Part shown: one piece after another, positions 17,070 through 25,368 of the stretch | Layout of the letters: each line of letters starts with the position of its first letter | Numbering within the stretch: the first letter of the stretch is position 1 | DNA from: Alphaproteobacteria bacterium | GTDB taxonomy: Bacteria; Pseudomonadota; Alphaproteobacteria; Rhizobiales; Xanthobacteraceae | Assembly (NCBI GenBank): GCA_037200445.1 | Contig: JBBCGH010000001.1 | Coordinates: 1,550,001-1,614,000, forward strand | DNA length: 64,000 nt | Reading direction: 5' to 3' | Position numbers and translations under genes: made by a program | Notes under the pieces: model-generated | What the model saw: the letters and a program-made list of their open reading frames with translations, nothing else | Databases searched by the model: none | Told to the model about the DNA's origin: nothing

Positions 17070-17861
17070 CTAGTCGGCGGGTGCGACCGCCGATGTCTCG
17101 CCGGCCTTGTCGAAAGTGCGGCGGACCAGTCCCGAGGCTTTCGCGTCCTTCAGGTAGGCGCTCACATACGCAAGCGCCGCCGGTTTGCTTTTCTGCACCG
17201 CGATCGCGATGCCGGTCGCGTGGATATAGCCCTCGAGGATGCGCGAGCCTGGAATCTCCGCTTGATAGGGGACGAGCGCCTCCCGCCCGAGCGCAAACGC
17301 GTCGACCTTGCCGTTGCGCAGCATCTCGATGGCTTCGCCGACCGAGGGGACCGCAATGACGGTGGCGTTCTTGAGTCTGGCTGTGGCGGCGCGGAAGGTG
17401 GTCGTGTTGGCTTCGCCCGCGACCTTTACGCCGGGCCGGTCGAGATCGGCGTTGGTCTGGAAGCTGGAACTGCCCAGCACCAGGCACGTGCTCTCGAACA
17501 GCACGTAGTTCGGCCCGAATGCGACGCGCTTCTTGCGCTCCTCGTCGACCGGCAGGAAGGCGACGTCGATCTGCCCTTTCTCGAGTGCGTCGGTCAGTTC
17601 GCCGGAGTTGTGCGCCACGGTGAATTCCGCCGGCACATCGAGCGTGCGCGCAAGCTCGCTGCCGAGATCAGCGGTGACGCCACGTGGCTTGCCGCCGGGG
17701 TCCGTGACGACGAAAAACACATTCGCCTTCGGGGCGGACACGACTCCGACCCGCAGCTTGCCGGTGGAGGTCAGCTCTTTTTTGGCCGCATCGTCGGCTT
17801 GCGCTGTGCCCGCCGTGATCACGAGAGCGAGCAGGATGGCGTGAAATGGAGTGCGTTCCAT
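17070..17861 (-). CDS. Periplasmic solute-binding protein, family 3
   Basis: A 263-residue amino-acid-type binding protein. The signal peptide is about residues 1-22. The mature domain begins with GKLRVGVVSAPKANVFFVVTD and continues with GVTADLGSELARTLDV and DVAFLPVDEERKKRVAF, all typical of family 3. The ATG at 17861 sits eight bases after GGAGG; a GTG just upstream is possible. It is last in a three-gene unit with the Bug-type binding protein and the amidohydrolase, but no permease or ATPase is encoded near. The ligand is unknown. Confidence 0.85.
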   Translation of the reverse strand: MERTPFHAILLALVITAGTAQADDAAKKELTSTGKLRVGVVSAPKANVFFVVTDPGGKPRGVTADLGSELARTLDVPAEFTVAHNSGELTDALEKGQIDVAFLPVDEERKKRVAFGPNYVLFESTCLVLGSSSFQTNADLDRPGVKVAGEANTTTFRAATARLKNATVIAVPSVGEAIEMLRNGKVDAFALGREALVPYQAEIPGSRILEGYIHATGIAIAVQKSKPAALAYVSAYLKDAKASGLVRRTFDKAGETSAVAPAD

Positions 17862-17883
17862 CACGTGAGCCTCCGTCGATGAT

Positions 17884-18891
17884 CTAGTTCGTCGAACCGA
17901 AATCCATCCTCATCAACCTCGCGGCATTCGTCGCCATGATCTTCTCATGCGCCCCATCCTCGAGGTCGAGCGCCTCGACCGCCGCGATGGTCTTCGCAAT
18001 GGGCCCCAGCGGCGCGTCGGTCGAAAACACCACGCGGTCGGCCCCGAAGAAATCGAGTCCGCAGATAAGCCCGTTGCCGGCCCCGAATAGCGCGGTGTCG
18101 GCATAGAACTCGCGGAAATAGTCGAGGTGGGGGCGCTTCAGCGATTTGAGCACCATCGAATAGTCCTCGTCCGAGGTGCGCGAGCCGAGCACCTCCATGC
18201 CGGCGCCGATGCGCCCGTCGAAGAACGGGATCATGCCGCCACCGAGATGATGCGTGACGATCTTCAGAGCCGGATGCCGGTCGAAAACGCCGGAGAACAC
18301 GAGCCGGGCCATCGCGACGCTGGTCTCGTAGGGCCAGCCGAAGCACCACCACATCTCGAAGCGCGATTTTTGCTCCGCCGCGTAGTCCGGCATCGCGGCG
18401 GAGCGCGCCGGATGCAACCAGATCGGCAGGTCGCGGGCGGCCATCAGGGCGAACACCGGCTTGAAGCGCTCTTCGTCGAGCGGATGCCCGGCGATGTTGG
18501 TGAAGATCTGGATGCCGCGTGCGCCGAGTGTGTCGATCGCGCGCTCGGCCTCTTTCAGCCCCGCATCCACGTCATCGAGCGATACCGCGGCGACGAACGC
18601 CGGAAAGCGCTGTGGATGTTGCCCGCACAATTCGGCCATGGCGTCGTTCGCGACGCGGGCAAGAAGCGCCGCCGTCTGCCCTTGAGCGATTTCTTCCAGC
18701 GGGGGGTTGGGGAGCGAGATCACCTGGCGGTAATCCCCGAGCGTATCCATCTCGGCGAAGCGCAGGTCGAGGTCGAACAGCTTCTTCACGCCGCGCAGCC
18801 GCGCGCCGATGTTTTCGAGTTTTGGGGAGACGCGCGCCATCTCGCCGAAGAACGTCTCCGGGAGGATGTGCGTGTAGATGTCGATCATCAT
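17884..18891 (-). CDS. Amidohydrolase-2 family protein (ACMSD-like)
   Basis: A 335-residue metal-dependent hydrolase or decarboxylase of the amidohydrolase_2 group. The first metal-binding strand reads DIYTHILP, with Tyr in place of the usual first His of DxHxH. Later motifs are IWLHPAR, VTHHLGGGMIPFFDGRI and FSTDAPLGP, typical of aminocarboxymuconate-semialdehyde decarboxylase relatives. Such enzymes often decarboxylate or hydrolyse aromatic acids and their breakdown products. Its first codon directly follows the stop codon of the upstream Bug gene, so the two are translationally linked. That suggests the Bug protein binds the substrate or its precursor. Confidence 0.85.
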   Translation of the reverse strand: MMIDIYTHILPETFFGEMARVSPKLENIGARLRGVKKLFDLDLRFAEMDTLGDYRQVISLPNPPLEEIAQGQTAALLARVANDAMAELCGQHPQRFPAFVAAVSLDDVDAGLKEAERAIDTLGARGIQIFTNIAGHPLDEERFKPVFALMAARDLPIWLHPARSAAMPDYAAEQKSRFEMWWCFGWPYETSVAMARLVFSGVFDRHPALKIVTHHLGGGMIPFFDGRIGAGMEVLGSRTSDEDYSMVLKSLKRPHLDYFREFYADTALFGAGNGLICGLDFFGADRVVFSTDAPLGPIAKTIAAVEALDLEDGAHEKIMATNAARLMRMDFGSTN

Positions 18892-19869
18892 CTAGTTCTG
18901 CAGCATCCGTTTGATGCCGGCCGCGGCCGCCGAGTCGGAGACGACCTTCGTCTGCAACTCGATGTCCTTGGCGAACGCATCCGCCCTGTCGGGGTGTACG
19001 ATCTGACCGGTCGCGGAGATCTTGCCCGACACTTCCGGATCGCCCGCCACCGCGATCACGTCGGCCGCGATCTGGTCGCGCACCTCCTTGGGCATCTCCT
19101 TCGGGCCGAACAGGCCGACCAGGCCGTCCATCGAAAGCCCCGGGCTCCCGGCTTCCCGCACGGTCGGAACGTCAGGAAGCATCGGCGCCCGCTCGTTGTT
19201 CATCAGCGCGATCACCTTCACCTTTCCGGCCTGCACCTGTGGCCGCAGGATCGCATAGGCGCCGACGTAGAGCTGAATGCGCCCTTCGGCGAGATCGTTG
19301 ATCGCCTGTACGGTGTCGCGATAAGGCACGCGCGCCATGTCGACGTTTTCCTGCTTGAGGAATCCCGCCAGGACGAAATCGTTCGCGCCGGTCGTAGCCG
19401 CCATGTTGAGCTTCCCCGGTTCCGCCTTCGCGCGCTTGAGCAGCTCCGCCATCGAGTTGACGCCGAGCGAGGCCGGCACGCCGACGCCGATCACCGTGTT
19501 GCTGACCCGTGCGATGGGGACGAGCTCCTTCATGTCGTAAGGCAGCTTCTCGTGCAGATAAGGGTGCGCCGTGAAGGTCGAGGCCGGTGCCATCAACAGC
19601 GTGTGATCGTCGTTTGCACCGGTGAACGTCGTGATGGCGAGGATGGCATCGCCGCCCGGCTTGTTCTCGACCACCACGGGCTTGCCCCACTTGGCGGAGA
19701 GTTTGTCAGCAATCACGCGCGCCGTGATGTCGACGCCTGAGCCCGGTCCGAGCGGCACGAGGAAGCGCACGCTGCGCTGCGGCCAGGTCTGGGTCTGTGC
19801 GAGTGCGGGTGCGGTATTCAGCGCGAGCATGCCAAATGCGCAGAGCGCCACCAGCGTTCGCCGGTTCAT
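18892..19869 (-). CDS. Bug-family tripartite tricarboxylate transporter binding protein
   Basis: A 325-residue TctC/Bug periplasmic binding protein. A signal peptide (about 1-25, ending ALA) is followed by WPQRSVRFLVPLGPGSGVDITARVIAD, the characteristic opening, and GKPVVVENKPGGDAILA. Later comes LPDVPTVREAG, also typical. The start ATG at 19869 has GGAGGGA before it. Bug proteins bind carboxylated compounds, but no TctA/TctB membrane genes are here, so it is an orphan receptor. It heads the unit with the amidohydrolase and a family 3 binding protein. A second Bug protein is at 35160-36125. Confidence 0.9.
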   Translation of the reverse strand: MNRRTLVALCAFGMLALNTAPALAQTQTWPQRSVRFLVPLGPGSGVDITARVIADKLSAKWGKPVVVENKPGGDAILAITTFTGANDDHTLLMAPASTFTAHPYLHEKLPYDMKELVPIARVSNTVIGVGVPASLGVNSMAELLKRAKAEPGKLNMAATTGANDFVLAGFLKQENVDMARVPYRDTVQAINDLAEGRIQLYVGAYAILRPQVQAGKVKVIALMNNERAPMLPDVPTVREAGSPGLSMDGLVGLFGPKEMPKEVRDQIAADVIAVAGDPEVSGKISATGQIVHPDRADAFAKDIELQTKVVSDSAAAAGIKRMLQN

Positions 19870-19952
19870 GAGGTTCCCTCCGGATATTTTCTTGTGTCGC
19901 CTTCGTGGCGAACTTAGCCACTCCCGCCCGGCCGGTCCATGCGGCAAGTGAA

Positions 19953-21599
19953 TCAGCGCGCCGCGAGATACGTGTGCAGCGCGGCGACGACCTGCGCACC
20001 TTCGCCGATCGCGGCACCGACGCGCTTTACCGAGTTGAACCTTACGTCACCGATGGCGTAGACGCCGGGCTGGCTTGTCTCGAGCGGCTTTGCGCCGTTG
20101 CCGGTGTCTGCGCCGGTGAGGATGAAGCCCTTCTGGTCGGTTGCCACACCCGAATCCGCGAGCCATTTCGTGTTGGGGGCCGCGCCGATCAGCAGGAACA
20201 GGTGGCCGAGCGGGCGTTCTGTCTCCACGCCGGACCTGTTGCGCCAGCGGATCGTCTCCAGAACGCCGTCCCGGCCCTCGAGCGCGGTGATGTTCGCCTG
20301 CGTCACCACCTCGATATTGGGCTGTCCGGCGATGCGGTCGACGAGATAGCGCGACATACTGTCGGCGAGGTCGCGCCCGCGCACGATCATCCACACCTTC
20401 GCCACGTGGCTCGCGAGATAGACCGCCGCCTGACCGGCCGAATTGCCGGCGCCGACGAGCGCGACTTCCTGGCCGCCGCAGAGCTTTGCTTCGAGCGGCG
20501 AGGCCCAGTAGTGCACGCAGGAATCGAATTCGTCGAGGTTCGCAACATCGAGCCGGCGATATTCCGCGCCGCACGCGAGCACGACCGCGCGCGCCTTCAG
20601 GCTCTCCTCGCACGAGAGCGCAAGCGAAAAGCCGCCGCCATTCGCCGCGAGGCGTTTCACCTCGAGCGGAATCGAGAGTTCGGCGCCGAACTTCTGCGCC
20701 TGATTGTAGGCGCGTCCCATCAGCGCCATGCCGGTGATGCCGGTCGGAAAGCCGAGGTAGTTTTCGATCCGCGCCGACGCACCGGCTTGTCCGCCGAACG
20801 CGCGGCAGTCGAGTACGGCGACGGACAAGCCTTCGGACGCCGCATAGACCGCGGTGGCAAGGCCGGCCGGGCCGGCGCCGACGATCGCAACGTCGTAAAG
20901 CTTGTCGGGATCGACCGCGCTGACGAGCCCGATGCAGCGCGCAAGCTCCATCTCGCTCGGATTGCGCAGGAGCTCCCCGCCCGGGCAGAGCACGATCGGC
21001 AGCTGGCCCGGATCGACATGGAAACGCTCGACCAGCGTGCGGCCGCAGGAGTCCTGCTCGGAATCGAGCGTCTGGGACGGATGGCCATTGCGGCGCAGGA
21101 AGCCCTGCAGCCGCAAGACGTCGCCGCTACCGGCGCGCCCGACGATGATCGGCCCGCCGGCGCCGGTCTCGAGCAGGCCCATGCGGCGCAGGATCAAGGC
21201 GCGCATGATGCGTTCGCCGAGCTCGGCTTCGGCGACGAGCAGCGCGCGCAGCTTCTCGGGCGGAACGATCAGCGCCTCGACCGGCTCCGTCGCATGCGCG
21301 TCGACCAGCGCCGGTCGGGAGGACAGGGTCGCCAACTCGCCCATGAAGCTGCCGGGCTCGTGCGCGACGATCAACCGGGGCTGGTGAGCGCCATCGTGCT
21401 GTGTGACGTCGACCTTGCCGGACAGGATGATGAAAAGGCCGCGGCTGACCTCGCCGACTCGCACCAGCGCTTCGCCCGCCGCATAGCGGCAAGCCGTCCC
21501 GAAGCGGCGCATGCGCTCGATATCGGATGTCTCCAGCGTCGGAAACATCTGGGCACGACGCGTTTCCAGGATCGATTGTGCCGCCGCCGATAGCGCCAT
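19953..21599 (-). CDS. Fusion of a cyclic-nucleotide-binding (Crp-type) domain and thioredoxin-reductase-like flavoprotein
   Basis: A 548-residue fusion. Residues about 15-135 form a cNMP-binding barrel (GEVSRGLFIILSGKVDV, GSFMGELATLS), but no DNA-binding helix-turn-helix follows. Residues about 150-225 are a linker with a thioredoxin-like segment. From about 235 on is a two-domain flavoprotein: FAD motif GAGPAG (241-246), NAD(P)H motif GAGNSAGQAAVYLA (383-396) and the final YAIGDVR. The redox CxxC of true thioredoxin reductases is missing: the matching place reads CVHYWAS (361-367), so electrons must go elsewhere. It is expected to couple a second-messenger signal to NAD(P)H oxidation. The partner protein is unknown. 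Confidence 0.88.
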   Translation of the reverse strand: MALSAAAQSILETRRAQMFPTLETSDIERMRRFGTACRYAAGEALVRVGEVSRGLFIILSGKVDVTQHDGAHQPRLIVAHEPGSFMGELATLSSRPALVDAHATEPVEALIVPPEKLRALLVAEAELGERIMRALILRRMGLLETGAGGPIIVGRAGSGDVLRLQGFLRRNGHPSQTLDSEQDSCGRTLVERFHVDPGQLPIVLCPGGELLRNPSEMELARCIGLVSAVDPDKLYDVAIVGAGPAGLATAVYAASEGLSVAVLDCRAFGGQAGASARIENYLGFPTGITGMALMGRAYNQAQKFGAELSIPLEVKRLAANGGGFSLALSCEESLKARAVVLACGAEYRRLDVANLDEFDSCVHYWASPLEAKLCGGQEVALVGAGNSAGQAAVYLASHVAKVWMIVRGRDLADSMSRYLVDRIAGQPNIEVVTQANITALEGRDGVLETIRWRNRSGVETERPLGHLFLLIGAAPNTKWLADSGVATDQKGFILTGADTGNGAKPLETSQPGVYAIGDVRFNSVKRVGAAIGEGAQVVAALHTYLAAR

Positions 21600-21715
21600 G
21601 CGTCTTCCCCATGCGGGTGCGGGGAGAATGTAGGGGCCCGTGGGCCGGAATCCAGCGCTGCGGAACGATACCTAAGGCGGCCTGGGCAGGCTGCGAAGCT
21701 CCCCGGACGAACGAA

Positions 21716-21739
21716 AACCCCGGCCGCGAGGCCGGGGTT
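21716..21739 (-). terminator. Intrinsic terminator of the 27-residue gene
   Basis: A 10-base-pair stem (AACCCCGGCC with GGCCGGGGTT) closes on a four-base loop. On the minus strand it is followed by TTCGTT, so with the paired TT the run is T-rich. It lies 25 bases beyond the stop codon of the small membrane protein gene, which supports that gene being real. Confidence 0.7.
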
Positions 21740-21764
21740 CATGCTTCTCTCTCGATCTGCTCGA

Positions 21765-21848
21765 TCAACGCCAGAACAGGGCGAGCAGGATGATGATCGG
21801 CAGCGGAATGCCGATCAGCCAAAGCAACGCGCCTTTTCCAAAGCCCAT
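21765..21848 (-). CDS. 27-residue membrane peptide
   Basis: A tiny gene with ATG at 21848 and a strong GGAGGGAAG ribosome binding site seven to twelve bases before it. The product starts MGFGKGALLWLIGI and continues PLPIIILLALFWR, a single hydrophobic helix with a Pro-Leu-Pro kink and a basic end. Similar short proteins with GIPLPIII occur in Bradyrhizobium relatives (from memory, not searched). A terminator follows. The longer frame upstream of this ATG lacks coding character. It diverges from the membrane-protein gene at 21984 across 135 bases. Confidence 0.7.
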   Translation of the reverse strand: MGFGKGALLWLIGIPLPIIILLALFWR

Positions 21849-21917
21849 GACTTCCCTCCGGGTGTTGTTACCGCCACCAAGTCCGGTGCCGGTATTTTGG
21901 TTCCAATGCCGGTGCCC

Positions 21918-21942
21918 GGAACCCAACGGCACGCCACATGTT
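21918..21942 (+). promoter_or_regulatory. Possible extracytoplasmic (EcfG-like) promoter
   Basis: GGAAC (21918-21922), a 16-base gap and TGTT (21939-21942) resemble the general stress promoter of alphaproteobacteria (GGAAC, 16-18 bases, CGTT) with one mismatch in the -10 part. It would transcribe the membrane protein gene starting at 21984. The match is short, so chance is possible. Confidence 0.3.
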
Positions 21943-21983
21943 GCCTGCGTGCGGCTCCCCTGCCGGACAAGGAGACTGAATCT

Positions 21984-22796
21984 ATGGCTACCCTCGTTAC
22001 TGACGACGTCGTGGCAATCCCCGGCGAAGCGCAAACATCCGCAGTCTCATGGGCCGCGATCGCGGCGGGTGGAGTAGCGGCGGCGGGCTTCTCGCTGTTT
22101 CTGTTCCAGCTTGGGACCGGCATCGGACTTTCGGCCGCCAATCCCTGGGCCAGCTCTGCGCCGTCCGGCACGACGATCTCGGCCGTGGCGGGCATCAGCC
22201 TCTGCCTCATTTCGATCATGGCCTCCGCGCTCGGCGGCTTCCTCGCAGGAAGGCTGCGCACCCGCTGGGTCGGGCTGCACAGCGATGAGACGTATTTCCG
22301 CGATTCCGCGCACGGCTTCCTCGCCTGGGCATTCGCCACGGTGCTGATCGCGCTGGTGGTTGGAATTACCGCGACATCGTTTGTCGGCGGCGCGGCCAAG
22401 GGCGCAGCCGGCAACCCCGCGCTCGTCCCCGACACTTCCTACTACACCGACATGCTCTTCCGCTCCGACAATCCGACCGCGCCACCGGCTTCACCCGGCG
22501 CGCAAGCCTCGAATGACGAGGTCGGCCGGATCGTCAGCCGCTCGCTTACCAGTAGCGGTGGCCTGACGCCGGCCGACCGCACCTACGTGGCCCAGCGCGT
22601 CGCGGCGCGCACAGGCCTGCCGCAGGATCAGGCCGAGCGACGGGTCGATGAGGTGATCACGCAGGCAAAGAACGCCGCCGATCAGGCACGCCGAGCCGTC
22701 GCCAAGCTCGCCTTCTGGATGGCCGGCGCGATGCTCGCCGGTGCGCTCGCGGCCGCCTTCGCGGCCGCCGAGGGCGGGCGCGAACGCGACGATTGA
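21984..22796 (+). CDS. Hypothetical membrane protein (PhnA-like annotation in relatives)
   Basis: A 270-residue protein starting at ATG 21984 with GGAGA upstream. The N-terminal part has a helix pair beginning VSWAAIAAGGVAAAGFSLFLF and GIGLSAANPW, then two more helices around residues 55-130. A soluble stretch with an acidic, helical segment (about 160-240: DEVGRIVSRSL, QAERRVDEVITQAKNAADQA) precedes a last transmembrane helix (about 243-263). Relatives in Hyphomicrobiales carry vague names such as PhnA-like. No enzymatic motif is seen. It diverges from the 27-residue gene and may share stress control with it. Confidence 0.75.
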   Translation: MATLVTDDVVAIPGEAQTSAVSWAAIAAGGVAAAGFSLFLFQLGTGIGLSAANPWASSAPSGTTISAVAGISLCLISIMASALGGFLAGRLRTRWVGLHSDETYFRDSAHGFLAWAFATVLIALVVGITATSFVGGAAKGAAGNPALVPDTSYYTDMLFRSDNPTAPPASPGAQASNDEVGRIVSRSLTSSGGLTPADRTYVAQRVAARTGLPQDQAERRVDEVITQAKNAADQARRAVAKLAFWMAGAMLAGALAAAFAAAEGGRERDD

Positions 22797-22848
22797 TCGA
22801 CACCGGGCTCAGGTAAGGGCCGCGCGGACGTCGTGCCCGCGGCTCTTT

Positions 22849-24141
22849 CTATTGCGGGCGCAAGGTCAATGTATATTCGCCAGGAGCATAGTACGCCGAA
22901 ACAATGACGTAGTAGGTGCTGTTGGGGATTGCTTCAAAAGGGTAGCTGATATCGGCGCCGCGTGTGCTGGTGGACTTCTCTTGCCATGCGTTCTTGTTGG
23001 AGTCCGCGATATTGATTTTTGGCGCAAGCGTCGAAGAACGGTTTTCTAAAACGGCAACCAGCTTTGTATGGCTTCCGGTCTGAAATTTGAAATAGTCGAC
23101 GTCCCGACTATCCATGATGTTAGCCTCGATGGCCTTGCCGATCTCGATCGGTGTGGCTGAGAGGAAGTTGTCGTTTGGCTCATACCGGTCGTAGGCGTCG
23201 CGGGTTTTCACCATCAGACGGTATTTGCCGAAATCATAGTAGGGAGAAATTTTGACATAATAGGTTTCGCCGGGCTCGGCGACGAAATTGTAGCTCACAT
23301 CGGCGCCGCGCGTATTCGCCGTTTTGGACTCCCACGCATTCTTGTTTCCATCATGGAGCGTGAGTATCGGCGCCAAGGTCATGGATTGGTTTGTCACGAC
23401 AACATCGACAATGTCTCGCTTCGAACCAGGTAGTACGAACTTGAAATAGTCGACATCCGAATTGGGTTCGATCGCCGCGTCGATCGGCGTATTGACCGGA
23501 ATCTCGTTGGCGGTGAAGAAGTCGTTGTTCGGCTCGCTTTCGGCCGCGACGGCCGGTGGCGGCGTGCCTGTTGACGAAGATCCCGCCGGGCTTCCTGGAG
23601 AGTTTTCCCTGATGGCGGGCGCAGCGCGCAAAAAGGCTGCCCGCGCCGGCGCGGAGAGCCTGCTGACGGCAGCCTGTTCGCGCGGCGGGTCCTTGGCCTT
23701 CAGGGCAGCGACCGCCTCACGCATAAGCTGCCGATCCTCCTCCGAAAGAGGTTGGTTGTTGATCTGCCTGAAGTCGTTGCTGATGTTGGTAACGCTGTTG
23801 TTTATTTGCACGCCTTGCACCCCGGCGAAAACCACAACGACTGCTACCGCAGCGCAGACGGCAAGAAACGCAGCCAGAGAGTAGCGGTATATTTGGGCGC
23901 GTAGCCACTGTTCGGGGCTCAGCCCCTTCGCCAGGCGCGCGCCGGTCATTTCCAGTTCGATCAGGGGGCGACGATCTTTGGGCGGGAGCTTCTCGATATG
24001 CTCCAGCAGGTTCTTGTTGCGCACCACCCGCCAGATGAAAAATACACATGCGGCTGCGGCGAGCGCGTAGGCCGCAAGCCCATACGCGCTCGATGCCGCA
24101 GCCGGAATGGCCGCCAGCAGGGCCTGGAGAAATTCCATCAT
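22849..24141 (-). CDS. Membrane-anchored protein with two PPC domains
   Basis: A 430-residue protein, clearly less GC-rich than its neighbours. The N-terminus holds a transmembrane helix (about 20-40), the charged run RNKNLLEHIEKLPPKDRRP (about 42-60), and a second helix (about 88-110). After a helical linker and a Pro/Ser/Gly spacer come two bacterial pre-peptidase C-terminal (PPC) beta domains, about 205-312 and 318-430. Each begins with EPN(N/D)..F..A and contains VDYFKF. The repeats TANTRGADVSYNF and TSTRGADISYPF show they are duplicated. PPC domains normally sit on secreted enzymes; here no enzyme is attached. Role unknown: binding or sensing at the cell surface is likely. The start is one of two adjacent ATGs. 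Confidence 0.75.
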   Translation of the reverse strand: MMEFLQALLAAIPAAASSAYGLAAYALAAAACVFFIWRVVRNKNLLEHIEKLPPKDRRPLIELEMTGARLAKGLSPEQWLRAQIYRYSLAAFLAVCAAVAVVVVFAGVQGVQINNSVTNISNDFRQINNQPLSEEDRQLMREAVAALKAKDPPREQAAVSRLSAPARAAFLRAAPAIRENSPGSPAGSSSTGTPPPAVAAESEPNNDFFTANEIPVNTPIDAAIEPNSDVDYFKFVLPGSKRDIVDVVVTNQSMTLAPILTLHDGNKNAWESKTANTRGADVSYNFVAEPGETYYVKISPYYDFGKYRLMVKTRDAYDRYEPNDNFLSATPIEIGKAIEANIMDSRDVDYFKFQTGSHTKLVAVLENRSSTLAPKINIADSNKNAWQEKSTSTRGADISYPFEAIPNSTYYVIVSAYYAPGEYTLTLRPQ

Positions 24142-24207
24142 TTCAACCCCCGCGCGATGCGCAGAATAGTCTGCATCGCTCTTAAGGGGAATGGCCCGTT
24201 GTGGCGG

Positions 24208-25263
24208 TCACACCCGGAACAGCTTGGCGTAACGCGCCTTTACGTCTTCGCTTTCGGCTTCGACCGCGGCGGGATCGCTGCGGATCAGCTTGACGGCCGA
24301 GAGCGGCGCACGCCCCGGTTTCGGCTTCACCTGGGGGTGCGGCGAATGCCGGTTCGCCTCGACGAAGATCTGCTGCCCGTCGGGCGTGCAGAGGAAGCTG
24401 AAGAAAAGCCGAGCGGCATTCGGATTGGGCGCGCCGCGGAAGATGCCGCCCGGCGTCGTGATCAGCGGCGTGCCCTCCGCCGCATAGACGAATTCGACCG
24501 GCTGGCCCTGCTCCTTGAGCTGATCGAGAATCGCGTCGACGCCGTCGGCCTGTACGGCGCGCTCTCCGAGCCCGAGCTTCTTCGGCGGATCGCCGGCCGA
24601 CTGCACCTGCATTACGCGCTGTGCGGCGAGCTTCTCGTAGAACGACCAGCCGAGTGTCTTCGCGAGCGCATAGGTCGTGGTCAGGATCGTGCCGCTGTAG
24701 CCGGGATGCGCCTTGACGATGCGGCCTTTCCACTTCGGATCGAGCAGGTCGGCAAAGCTCTTCGGCGCCTCGGCGGGCTTGACCAGGCTGGTGTTGTAGC
24801 CGAGCCCGCTGAGCGACAGGCAGAGCGTTGCGTACATACCGTCCGGATCGCGATCGTCGGCCGCATAGTGCTGCGCCACGTCCTGCGGCACGAATGACGC
24901 AAGCCAGCCTGAGCGCTTCCAGGCGACGAAATGCGCCGCGTCGGTCGAGACCGCGACGTCGGCGGCATTGATGCGGCTCGCCTGCTCCTGGCCGATGCGC
25001 TGGAAGATGCGCTCGGCGCCCGAGCGCTCGACGCGCGCCGCGATGCCGGGAAATTTCGCCTCGAAACCCTTCGCGAGCTTCTCGGAGAGTGGCAGATCGA
25101 GCGCCGAGTAGAACGCGACCTTGCCCTCGCGGCGGGCTGCCTCGATCAGCTCAGGGGTGATGGCGGTCGGCGGCGGCGCGGCCGCTCGCGCAGGCCCGGC
25201 GAAGACGAGGCTGGCCGCGAGCGTTGCCGAAGCCTTCAGTGCATCGCGCCTGGAATGGGTCAT
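24208..25263 (-). CDS. ABC transporter binding protein, iron/thiamine/spermidine type, Tat-exported
   Basis: A 351-residue extracellular binding protein of the Fbp/AfuA-like group (SBP_bac_6/8). The N-terminus has a twin-arginine signal, MTHSRRDALKASATLAAS, with cleavage near residue 27. Family features include GKVAFYSALDLPLSEKL at the mature N-terminus, DVAVSTDAAHFVAWKR, and LLDPKWKGRIVKAHPGYSG. Tat export suggests folding in the cytoplasm. No permease or ATPase is next to it, so it is an orphan. It is divergent from the Ca2+/H+ antiporter gene across about 105 bases. Ferric iron is likely but not certain. Confidence 0.85.
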   Translation of the reverse strand: MTHSRRDALKASATLAASLVFAGPARAAAPPPTAITPELIEAARREGKVAFYSALDLPLSEKLAKGFEAKFPGIAARVERSGAERIFQRIGQEQASRINAADVAVSTDAAHFVAWKRSGWLASFVPQDVAQHYAADDRDPDGMYATLCLSLSGLGYNTSLVKPAEAPKSFADLLDPKWKGRIVKAHPGYSGTILTTTYALAKTLGWSFYEKLAAQRVMQVQSAGDPPKKLGLGERAVQADGVDAILDQLKEQGQPVEFVYAAEGTPLITTPGGIFRGAPNPNAARLFFSFLCTPDGQQIFVEANRHSPHPQVKPKPGRAPLSAVKLIRSDPAAVEAESEDVKARYAKLFRV

Positions 25264-25368
25264 CGCCGTGCATCCGGTCCGCTCGGATGACGATATCCCA
25301 ATGCGCGGGTATCAGGAAGGTTTGCGCCGGCCATGCTAGGCTTGCGCAGATCATCGGGGAAGGCCCGC

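Noticed and set aside
18127-19740. 537-codon plus-strand frame opposite the amidohydrolase and Bug genes
   Set aside because: Shadow of genes with clear family motifs on the minus strand; composition is typical of antisense frames.
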